From contig OX439000.1 of the NCBI GenBank assembly GCA_949316495.1, positions 54,660,220-54,724,219 on the forward strand: a DNA stretch of 64,000 bases. Direction: 5' to 3'. Under the pieces are notes generated by a model. The model was given only the letters and a program-made list of their open reading frames with translations. It ran no database searches and had not been told where the DNA came from. Shown piece by piece: positions 35,510-64,000 of the stretch. The first letter of the stretch is position 1; each line of letters starts with the position of its first letter. This stretch comes from Amphiduros pacificus (taxonomy: Eukaryota; Annelida; Polychaeta; Phyllodocida; Hesionidae). A program made the translations under genes and the position numbers.

Positions 35510-36996
35510 GAGTCCCTGTAAAAATCGAACAGATATTACTTTTGTAATGAATCATACAAATATTTCAAAACAGTGCGATAGTATAATTTACCTATCAGAG
35601 AGGCAACTAAATTAAAATATGAGAGCTATGAAAGCACCAAACTACACAGACACAACATGCAAGTCAAAGAATTACGAACTTTTCGTTTCAATAGGTGGTT
35701 GATCTTTCTCGGTAGTTTCTGAGTATTTCTAGCGATTTAGAGCAAAACATCTTATCTTATTTGATTAGTTTCGGTTCATTAACGAAAAAACAATTGGCAA
35801 CGGATCGTGACCATTGTCAACATGTTTCTCCAGCTTAATTGTACTTGAATATTGATGCGATTAGTAATGTCTAAACCTATATTCTTTAAATAATGTGTTT
35901 ACATGAAAATAAAAGGGGGTGCTGGATTTTGCGGACTTTCTTTCAACACATTGCAAAACAGGTTTTTCAGTTAAATCTGTTTTCGACATGTGGCAGAATG
36001 TTGCTGTTCCACGATAGAGCTCAATAACAACAAGAGTTAAATAGTTATGAACATTTCAGGGCTGTATCTAAATTTTCTATAAGGCCGAAAAAGCTTTCAA
36101 AATGTAGAATGTGTTGGGTGTATATAAACAACACATGGAAAACAATAGGCCAATTCTGTTGATTAACCCTAAGTGCAAACCAAGTCGTCAATGAAATATT
36201 CATGTAAAACCCTGCTATACCCCAGTTGTAATAGTTTAACAAACGCATTTACCTTGTCAATTACCTGTGATATAGTTTCAGTCATTTTTCCCCCTCAATA
36301 TTTTCATTATTGGTTCATTCCCGACATATGTCAATGCTTATTACAGATATGTTTACTTCTACAAATGGTCTTATGTGTGGGGTTTAGAATAAATAAATCC
36401 TTTCCTGCCTTTTGCACGGTACATTACATATATACACAGGAATTGAAACGTGAGGCATAAAACATAAAAAGGAATTCACAGATGAACAAATCTACTTCAG
36501 ATGGGATTTAAGTTGGTGGCAAGATGAAAATCTAATATACTGTTTCATATGCCGGCATTTGAAATAGTTTCCTGTATCTTCCGTCCAGACCCGAAGTTCT
36601 TACACTATAAATCGATAAAATCATTTAGTACCTCATAAAGTATGCTTGTATGTTGACATTAGTATTATTACATTTAATGAGAGTTAAATATAGAAAACCT
36701 AATCATCCAGAGTACATATAAGTAGGTTTGCACTGAAGCACTGACACTGGTATTGTCTGTTTAGGGGCTTGTCCCAAATTACAAATATAAAAGTAAACCC
36801 GACACAGAGATCACACCCATTAATAGGCATGGAAGATGATCACCACCACCGATAGCTTGCAACCATTGTATGCGATCCATTGTGTCTGTCACAAGAGTTA
36901 CTCATTTCATTTGATCGCATTTCAAGAACCTGTTCACTGCGCATGATTTTTAAAATGCATTAAACATTGATCAATTGTAAATTTTCCCATTCTACT
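35510..36996. other. Intergenic stretch
   Basis: No gene or repeat family was recognised. Confidence 0.5.
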
Positions 36997-37881
36997 TACT
37001 GTATACAGACATATTTTCGCGACCTTTTTATTTTCGCGTTAATTCGCGCCAGGACGTCGTTCGCGAAATTAAATGGACGCGAAATTGAAGAGGGGACTCT
37101 CCCGGTCATTTTGATACCAAATACGAGGTCGTCATGTTAAAAAGCGGGAGTGACGGGGACAAGCTCTTATTTTTGGCGCGAAAACAATTGGAGTCTATCA
37201 ACACGCATTGAAATATTAATATATTGCGCAATGATGGATCCCTGGCTTCTCCTCGTGTTGCGGACGTGAATTACCGCGACGTCACGTACATGATATTTAC
37301 GTTTGATAACTAAAGGTATTTACCCAATATTATTATCACAAAATATGCTTTGCAGGTCGAGAACAGAACACCCATTTATAACATGCATTATGCAACACGT
37401 GGTCGCAATTTTGAAATGCGGAAGTGACGGGAAGAGGCTCTTGTTTTTAGCACGAAAACGATTGTTAACTCGCATTGAAATATTAATATATTGCGCAATA
37501 ATGGATGGCTTTGTTCTGTTCTCGACCTGCAAAGCGTAATTTGTGATAATATTATGTATATACCTTTATCATTTAAAACGCAATTAAAATCGATCCACGT
37601 GTGAAAGCATTTCTGTCAACAGGAGAGACATGACTCAAAGCAGTGGAGATAATGGAGAAACGCAAAACTGTGAACGCTGATAATTGGAATCAGTGAGAAC
37701 AAAATCAAAACAAAGCGTTTCGAAATAATATTGGGTAAATACCTTTATTTATCATTTAAAACGCAATTAATAATATTATGTACTAGAAATCCAAAATTCG
37801 CGAAAATAAAACGGCGCGAACCTGTCAAAAACGGCGATGGCGCGAAAATAACTAGGCGCGAATTTTTCTCTGTATACAGTA
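36997..37881. mobile_element. TIR element of the TTTTCGCG type with nested elements
   Basis: TACTGTATACAGACATATTT at 36997 and, inverted, at 37881 (TACTGTATACAGAGAAAAAT on the minus strand) share 13 perfect terminal bases plus TTCGCG-rich subterminal sequence. CpG is far denser than nearby. TA dinucleotides stand at both ends. No transposase was found. An inner inverted-repeat element occupies 37312-37571. Confidence 0.7.
37312..37571. mobile_element. Nested MITE with long inverted ends
   Basis: Left arm contains GGTATTTACCCAATATTATT and GCAGGTCGAGAACAGAACA. The right arm holds TGTTCTGTTCTCGACCTGC and ATAATATTATGTATATACC. Arms pair over about 55 bp. A further related terminus (TTGGGTAAATACCTTTA) sits at 37731. 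The same family is in LRRC71 intron 3 (54848-54985). Confidence 0.7.
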
Positions 37882-39570
37882 TTCAACAAAAACGCGGCTT
37901 GTACAGATGTAACACTAACAGAACATGTTTCAGTTTGATGAGATATTTAAACTGGAATGTGAACTTCGGTCGTCAGAAAGATCTGCCCTTTAAATATAAT
38001 GGTGTTTAACAATGCATGGTGTATTGTTATGTTTGCAAAGCTGCTATTATATTGAAAGGCGCTGGTTCCCACCTTCATTGAAGTTCCTTCTTATGTCATA
38101 ACATGAGAGTCGCAATGAATACGTGTTTGTTGTGGTGTTAAGGCAGCAGGCTCTTTCTTGCAGATCAATGACCAGTATTATATGCCAGCGTAATCTAAGA
38201 ATCTGACATTGAAGTGGCATGACAAGCGCCATCTCGGGGCCACCCATCATGGCGTGACAATCAGCTCTCAGCGCTTGCCACAACTTGTTGCATGCCAGCA
38301 TATGCAATCAACCCTGTTATATCACAAGATTCATTACATGGAAAAGGCATGCATTAATCTAAAATTCTTCCTTTTTCTGATGGGGTATTTTAAGAATTTC
38401 TTATCAGGCCATTATGTGGGCCACAACATTAATATTTTATTTTGGCCCAGCACAAACCAAGAATCAAGCAAGAATCACTCTCATACCTCACTGATTATTC
38501 TCTGGAAATATATTCTTGGTTATTAGAAAAAAGTAAGTTATTCCGAAATGATCTGTGTAAAAAAAATCTCATAAATAATCGCAGAAGTTGTTTTGTCCTT
38601 GTTATGTCATTCAGATTATCATAGACTGCATGCATATCAGTGTCGACGAGTGATGTGATACAATTCCTCCTATGGACTGGGGCCCATGCATGAAGGTTTA
38701 ATTAAAACACACGCACGTACACACATTGCCAGAAGTTCCATCTTGTGAAAAAATTAATAAATAAATAAAACAAATAGATAAATAAAAAAAAGATAAGAAA
38801 AATATAAGAAAGAAATAACGAAAAGGTGTTAAAAGAAACTTTAATCATGTGTGGTCTGTAAGAATTAATCACTTTGATTTTATTATTTTTATTTTTAAGT
38901 TAAAAAAAAACACAGTGGTAGTCCTTACTCAAGGTACAGGTCCTCTATTACCACAGTTAAGCAGAATAAATGCAAAATAGGCTTAAAGAAAATGAATGAA
39001 TATAATCAAAACTGTGTGAAAAGTTTACAAGAGGCCATTATGTACATATTGTTGAAGTAAATTTGAAATTAACATGACCTTTCAAACACATTTACAAACT
39101 GTAAATTGGCAATTTACAAAATCTGGAATGCATGAATCAAAGACAGTAAAGACAGGAATTTGCAAATCTTTACAAAATCAGAAAAGATGCCTAATTTCAA
39201 ATAAACAAGACAAATACAAGATATTATATGCATGTAAAGATGAACAAGATGCTTGTGATAATCTCCTCAAATCTGATCTTTACTTGGACACAAAATATGC
39301 TTAAATGTATTATTTTGACATTTACACTACTTGGCTAAGATGCTTATATAATAAAGACAGCATTTTCACAAGAGAGGAAAGGCTATATCTTTATTTGAAG
39401 GTTACACCTGAGGGCATTTAGATAATTCATAATAAGGGGCATTTGGACATTTGCACAGATGGCCATTTGTTAGGAAAATCACAATTAAAGAGGTGATTGA
39501 AATAAGATTGCTCAAATAATCTTATAGAAATAAGAATAATATACTTCTGAAAGACATTTCCCAAAATGGT
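37882..39570. other. Intergenic stretch with A-rich tract
   Basis: A low-complexity AAATAAATAAAA tract lies at 38750-38820. No gene is supported; short frames at 38209-38624 and 39074-39304 have no splice or family evidence. Confidence 0.5.
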
Positions 39571-41060
39571 AAAAGGTCATTGACCTTGTCTGCACCAAAG
39601 CTTTCTAAAATACAGGTTCATTGCCCTTGAATGGAAATAAGGAGCCTTAAAACAAAATATCAATATCCTGGAATTTTATGTGACCTTTTCAATCAAATCC
39701 ATTATTAGATCTGTGCCCAAACAGGTAAAAGGTCAATGACCTTGCCTGAAAATAAGCAGCCCTGAAATATAATAAAATCAAGATATTTATCCTTGGATAG
39801 GATGTGACCTTTGAAATCTGGGCCTTTATTATAATAATGTACAAAAAGCAAAAGGTCATTTACATAAAAAGGTCAATGCCCTAACATGAGACCAATCAAT
39901 AGTGAAACAAGACAAGGCACATCATAATATTGAATTGTGTACCATCTTTTCAATCAAGGCCTTTGTTAGTGCAAAGAATAGTGAAAGGTCATTGACCTTT
40001 CATGTCAAACAAAATTAAATAAAAAGGTGAAACAAAATATAATAAAAAGGTAGATTACAGTTCATAGCATATGGCCTCATGGGAGTTATTAGGTATGGTG
40101 GTATGTGCTAAATAGTTCCACTGTAAAATAACATCATATCAGCAAAACGGTTGCCATGGAAACCCTTGTTACATATTTATATTAGCCAATAAAATTTATG
40201 ATTACTGCATAATGCCTGAGGATGATAATCCACTGGAAATTGATATCCTGCATGTGATTCACTCAGAGAACAGGGCAAATATTCCTACCTGAGGATTTTG
40301 TCAGGTGGAATGGAAAAAAACAAAAAAATTCTTTCAAAGCATATAGCAAAAATATTCTGCAGTGAATCCCAGTTAAAATTTCATCTGAAGAAACTAGAAT
40401 GCATCTTTTATAATTTGGGCCCAAAAAAGTGAATTACACCCCATACAGGGGCATGTTAAGTGGGTTCAAATTGGAAATGTAATTTTTCAGTGCCATTGGG
40501 CAGCCCCTATAACATGCATGAGACCATATTGAATGGTTTGTGACTCTCTCCATCTAGGCCCTTGATGGAACAGTGCACTAAACAGAAAAAGGTCATTGAC
40601 CTTGCATCAACAAGCAGTCCTGAAACAAGATAAAATGCAAGGTATGTCAATCCTTGATATGATATGAGAACCTTTTAAGTCCTTGTAAGAACACTGCATT
40701 AAACTGTTTGAAGGTCATTGACCTGTTTTTGAAACCAGCAATCCTGAAACAAAACAAACTGACTGTACATCAAAGTATGTTTTAGGTCAATGACCTTGCA
40801 TGAAAATAAGCAGATCTGAAACAAAACAAGAGATAAGGTTGTTAATGTATGGTTGTCATTGAATAATATGTAACGATTTGAATGAAGGCCCTTGAGAATA
40901 GTATTTAGACTGACCTTGTAATCGACCCTGTCTGAAAACTAGCAACTCTGAAACAAAACAAACTACAGGGTAGGTTATATATTATATTTGACCTTGATGA
41001 TATGAAATTTTCAATAAAATCCCACAAACTGGTACAAGCTCAATGACCTTGCCTGGAGAC
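39570..41060. repeat. Diverged repeats carrying AGGTCA-N-TGACCT
   Basis: Loosely spaced units of about 115-150 bp share AAAAGGTCAATGACCTTGC, AAAATAAGCAG, CCTGAAACAAAA and a TCCTTGATATGATATG-like stretch. Exact AGGTCA-N-TGACCT sites are at 39574, 39730, 39986, 40590, 40712 and 40784. Between 40000 and 40560 the pattern is lost. Confidence 0.7.
40150..40163. promoter_or_regulatory. Perfect RFX X-box-like motif
   Basis: GTTGCCATGGAAAC matches the classical palindromic X-box (GTTGCCATGGNAAC) bound by RFX factors, which drive ciliary genes. It lies 3.6 kb upstream of the LRRC71 start. It is in a repeat-rich area, so repeat origin is possible. Confidence 0.4.
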
Positions 41061-41533
41061 ATGCAATCCTGAAACAGAGTAAAATCAAATTTTATTGTAA
41101 AATGTATATCCTTGGGGGTTTTCTGGTAGAAAATGCCCTGCAAAACAATATCTCAGTATTTTTTTGTTCTACCCTCTAAATTCATATTGTTAAATGAACT
41201 ATGATATATAATTGGCATGTGGAGGTTTCAGCCTGCCACTGCTCCTATATGGAAATGGAACATACAATGTGTTATGAGTGTGTTAAAATAATGTTTAGCA
41301 GGGCACATAAGTATCCTGGTCCTGCATGCTGTGCTGTATGAGTACTTTCTGTCCAATGGTAACTTTCCAGGAATAAACACAAGATTTATAAGTCACTATT
41401 GATGTAATGAGGGTGTGAATGAATGCCCCTTGTCCCAGATGAAAGAAGATAAACTATCTAACCAGATGGCCCGGACTGATTAACCCCAAAACATCTGAGA
41501 CCTCAACTGATAATGTGCAAGAGTGGCATAAGA

Positions 41534-42820
41534 AGGGAATACAATTGACAAGGATAATGTGTACATGTCTCAGAGGCTGGCTGCACTGTAACACCAAACA
41601 CCACCTGAATTCCTGTCAGTATCTAATTTCTAACTTCGAGAATTAAACTGTTGTCAAACAGAATTTGTCAAGAATATTTTCCCAAAATGGATCTCTTCCC
41701 CAATGTAACTTACAAATCAACATTGCCTTGATATCTTGGTTTGTAGTGAATATTTTTTCACACTAAAAAGTCCTGTCAGTATCTAAACAACCTCAGGATC
41801 ATGGAAATAGAGATATCTAAGAGATCTAAATGTTAAATAGGACCATAAGGGCAAAAAATGACGGACTTGAATTTGACGTTTTATACCCTTTCTTGTCACT
41901 TACAATCCAAGATTTGCTACTATCTTGGCTTGAGGTGAAGATTTTCCCACTCTGAAAAGCCCTAACAGTTTCTAAACAACCTACAGATCAGAGAAACAGA
42001 GATATCTAAGAGATCTGAATGTTAAATAGTACCATAAAGGTGTCAAAATAGCAGGTGCAATTTTGACATTTTATCCATTTGTTTATATTATATACCCTTT
42101 CTTGTCATTTACAATCCAAGATTGGCTATTATCTTGGCTTGAGGTGAATATATTTTCACTCTGAAAAGTCCTAAAAGTATGTACACAACATTAGCATCAT
42201 GGAGATATCTATGAGATCTAAATGTTTATTGTACCATAAAAGTGTAAAAAAATGGCAGGTGCCATGTAGATATTTTATATCCTTTATTGTGACTCACATT
42301 CCAAAATTTGCTAATAGTGGCCTGTAGTGAATATTTACTCTGAAAAGACCTATCAACATAAAGTCCTATCACCATAAAGAACAACATAAAGATTATGAAA
42401 AAGGTATCTTTGTGACATCAATATAGAAGTCAATTGTTGGTCATGAATAATTTATAATGCAGTTCAGATGTCATGTTAATTACATGTTTACGGATAACCA
42501 ATATGTGGTGAAATCCTGAAATGTATATGTTGATATATATCATACACCAATATATCAAGGTGAAGATGTATTTATATATTATATAAACATCATATTTACA
42601 AACATGTAAAACTATTTGACAATAATTACAATGTTGTTTTTGAACTGAAATGTGAATTTTGATATACTGATTAAAAATACAACATATTTATGCATTGTAC
42701 TGAATGGTATTTACAAAATTGTTTATCAGCTGAGAGATCTATATTTATCTTTACATTAGGAAAACAATGAATGTATATCTTTGTAAATGGCACTTTTTGG
42801 GCAGTGCAATACTAATATAT
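41534..42820. mobile_element. Satellite-carrying element, copy 2 (short array)
   Basis: It begins AGGGAATACAATTGACAAGG, with the same leader as copy 1 (AATGGATCTCTTCCCCAATG, CAACATTG). Four diverged ~190-210-bp units follow, then a tail sharing TATTTACAAAATTGTTTAT and ending TTTTTGGGCAGTG. Total about 1.3 kb, against 5.3 kb for copy 1; the difference is almost wholly array length. Confidence 0.75.
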
Positions 42821-43349
42821 TCTTAATTTTACACAACACTGATGTATTTCTTAATGGTATTTCCTTATCTTCTGAATCTATATCAAGCAAGAAAAAAAAA
42901 TCATTTCCTGTAGGCTGTTACTACATTAAAGAGATACGCGCCATATCTTCCCATGTTTAATCCACCGTAAATATCACTTTATACTGATATATGATATATT
43001 AACTGTTTGTTTTGTGCGATAACTAAAGGATCAAGTGATATATCAAATAAGGGTCAAAAGAGCATGTCACATATGTTAAAGTATGTTGTTTATAGCTCTT
43101 AATATCGAATTCATAATTTAATAATAAATACTGAACAACATATATCTGTATGAAAACAATAAGCACATCTCTGTATCAATGAACATCAGATATTGGGGAA
43201 TATCGTATAAGAACATAACACAATATATAGTTGCACTAACACTTAGATTACATTATTATTACATTATATGACAGCAGACATGGCGCGAGTCATTATATAA
43301 ACTGAAATAAAAGAGTCCCAAAAACTTGAATAAATATTCCAGTACCTCG

Positions 43350-43484
43350 TGCTGGTCACGAGGCGCACATTCCAACAGAGGAAGCTAAAGCAGGCAACGC
43401 TTGAGCAGGGGTCCGTGAGTAGCTCTCGTCACGTGACCAGCTTCATCAAGTGGCAAATAATAACTGTTCATGAGCTACAGAACG

Positions 43485-43516
<32 letters not shown>

Positions 43517-43794
43517 CTTCTGTAAATAACGTTAAAGGAATACGGACCAGACGCAGATCGATCGTGTCGTTATAAGGCGCTAAACTAACCTGCATATATA
43601 TATTTATTTATAGCAGACTTTCTGAATGCATTTGAACCCAAAGGAAGTTAATTATCGGGATGCTCAAATGAGTCAAACCGATAAAGTAGCATTATGAAAT
43701 AGGAAAATATAATAATGTTATCTAAATTCTAATAAGATAACATATCAAATATACATATAGTGGACGTATGTATGTAATGTACCGTGAGGGATCG
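43350..43794 (+). promoter_or_regulatory. Probable LRRC71 promoter region
   Basis: This stretch before the first coding exon is richer in CpG than its surroundings. It holds an E-box palindrome in CGTCACGTGACC (about 43429-43440), a short inverted repeat CCTCGTG...TCACGAGG near 43346-43364, and TATA-like tracts at 43596-43612. The stretch 42821-43349 has no recognised feature. Confidence 0.35.
43485..43517. repeat. (AC)n microsatellite
   Basis: About 14-16 AC units upstream of LRRC71. Confidence 0.9.
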
Positions 43795-62197
<18,403 letters not shown>

Positions 62198-63420
62198 GTA
62201 AGGAGACGATCATTATATATTTATTGATTATTGCAGTTCGTTATTATTTATGATTATCTTGACTCAATAATTACTGTATTTTATAATACCTTTCATTTCT
62301 TTTATCAGTTTATCAACTTTTGAAGACCATAGCTCCAAGTTTTTGCTTTTTTGTTGTTCTGAATGCTTTCAACAGATTTTACATGATGGATGGAAAAGTT
62401 GGCTCAGAGAAGTACTCATTTCCATCCAACATGATTATTGCCTGCTAACTGATGACTATTTAATTGTAATGCAAAATTTGTGTTTTAAAATTATCTAATA
62501 TATTATTTTGCAACAAAAATATCATGTAATCCTTTTTTAAAGAGTAATGTTAACTTTTGTTTTTGAATTAAAAATAGATTATTTTCCTTCAAAGAAATTA
62601 ATTTTTGAGAATGATAATCATTGAGAAAACCACAAAGGACATAATGTTTACCCTTTTAGGCAGATAAGTTATTGATAACCTGGTAGAATATTACCTTTCT
62701 CTTTTTAATTATATTACATAAAAAAAAATCTGTTTAATTAGATTTTAAAAATGTTTTCACACCCTCACATTTAAAACCAGAACTGATTATTTTCTTCCTA
62801 ATATTTTTTTTCTGAAAGAGCCCATACTTATGACACATGCAATCAACTTTTAATGCACTTTTACCATAATTAATATTCTAATTTAATAGCAGGGAGAAGA
62901 AAACAATCCTAATTTTAAATTGATTATTTTGGACTTCAGACAAAAGACCGAGATTTCAATATATGAGAGCATGAGTTATAGATATAATGCCATAGTATCT
63001 GTAAAATATTCATACCCTCATTTTCTTTGAGTTCATCATCGTGACATCTATGATTCAAGAATACAGTCAAATTTAAATGAGAAATATTGATCGATGTTCA
63101 CCAGTATTTTATTATGTCTATTCATGAAACCTAATTATTAAGCAAGCACAAGCTTCTGTTATGTTTTTGCCCTGTCTATATTGTGTCTGCCAGCACACAT
63201 TGTGTCTGCCAGCACATTCCTTCATGCTTTGACATTGGTACTAAATGTTATAAAATGTTATGTGGAGGCACCAGAATTATTTAGGTGTAAATTCTGTTGC
63301 CTATTAAGGTCTTGCACTAGTATTAGTGACCTTGAACTATTGAGTGACCTTGAACTATTTTCAAGGTCACATAAGCCAATTGACAAAATCAGAGAAATAC
63401 AATGTTTTTCAAAACACTAT
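62198..63420 (+). other. LRRC71 intron running towards the window end
   Basis: AT-rich, no exon seen. A short patch at 63325-63370 repeats AGTGACCTTGAACTATT and TCAAGGTCAC, like the arrays elsewhere. Confidence 0.55.
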
Positions 63421-63975
63421 CAGGGGTGGGAGAGCTCTGAACCAATCTGTGCAGTAAATCTGAACCAATCTGGTCAAATCGCGTCATTCTGGACGCTCAC
63501 AACTGATCTGGGCACTAAATCACGTCATTCTGGGCGCTCGCAACACATCTGTGTACTAAATTGCAGCCAATCTGAGTGGTATTTGATCGTTGTTGTGTGG
63601 TGGACAATGGCCAGACTGAAAAAGTTATGTTTTTAATCTTTATATACCGATTATCATCCACAAATCTTAAAGAAAATAATATGCTCATCAGTTACATATA
63701 TAAGTATATGATCATCTGAAACTGATTTTTAATGGGATTTTTGTATAATTTTAACACAGGAATGTGCCTCAGTTTAAGATTGCATAACCCAACTGTAACA
63801 AAATTTGTTAAATTTTGATGCTATTTTGATGCCTTTTGTGAGAAGTAAAAAATCTCGTTATATAATAGAATCACCCAGATTGGTTCAGAATTGGTTCAGA
63901 ACAATGGTATGACGTCATACCACACAGATATACTGTGATTACTGCCCAGATTGGTTCAGAGCTCTCCCACTCCTA
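63421..63975. mobile_element. hAT-like non-autonomous element, copy 2
   Basis: CAGGGGTGGGAGAGCTCTGA at 63421 and TCAGAGCTCTCCCACTCCTA ending at 63975 form a TIR of about 29 bp with two or three mismatches. CTGAACCAATCTG and its complement recur several times inside. Shares interior blocks with copy 1 at 11287. No clear target duplication. The 151-codon frame across it is an artefact. Confidence 0.7.
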
Positions 63976-64000
63976 TAGTATCTACTAAATGGTACACACT

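Noticed and set aside
38209-38624. Overlapping 60-105-codon frames
   Set aside because: No splice signals or recognisable family; composition follows AT-rich background.
63181-63636. 151-codon frame near the window end
   Set aside because: Most of it lies in the hAT-like element; composition follows the repeat, and no family is recognised.

Overview
The window is eukaryotic, AT-rich, intron-bearing and very repeat-dense. Its repeats (GACCTTGA-type tandem arrays, tRNA-derived SINEs ending in GTTAAACCCC-like tails, array-carrying mobile elements of the pearl/HINE kind, 'TTTTCGCG' TIR elements) suggest a lophotrochozoan, most likely a mollusc. This is inference from repeat style and the two genes; no species call is made.

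Two host genes can be read exon by exon, both on the + strand. The first is a complete LYSMD1/2-type LysM-domain gene (three exons, 4083-9221, 241 codons). The second is an LRRC71-type leucine-rich-repeat gene starting at 43795. It has at least 12 exons (two of them tiny), all phase-compatible, giving 500 codons up to 62197, and it continues beyond the window. A promising but unproven first exon lies at 19379-19509, with a donor phase that fits LRRC71 exon 2.

Layout. 1-2280: array element inserted in another repeat whose empty version lies at 32715-32970. 2646-3440: long hairpin and an inverted-repeat element. 4083-9790: LYSMD gene. 11287-11861: hAT-like non-autonomous element. 13470-13690: SINE. 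14298-15165: broken repeat-associated coding stretches. 15320-16690: tandem array with alternating unit length. 19379-19509: candidate exon. 25270-32260: a minus-strand LINE cut in two by a 5.3 kb element that carries a 190-bp satellite array. 32350-35500: coding-like fragment, two SINE copies in opposite orientation, microsatellite. 36997-37881: nested TIR elements. 39570-41060: diverged repeats with six exact AGGTCA-N-TGACCT sites. 41534-42820: second, short copy of the satellite-carrying element. 43350-64000: LRRC71, with a 60-bp minisatellite, a MITE with target duplication and a 316-bp AT run in intron 1, an intron 3 made almost wholly of mobile DNA, and another hAT-like copy at 63421-63975.

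The genes share no obvious pathway: LysM proteins of this family are intracellular proteins of unsettled function, and LRRC71 is associated with ciliated cells. The best candidate for an unusual system is the satellite-carrying mobile element. Two copies with shared ends but very different array lengths occur here, and one interrupts a LINE at a readable point. Repeat boundaries are approximate (about +/-20 bp) because they were read by eye.
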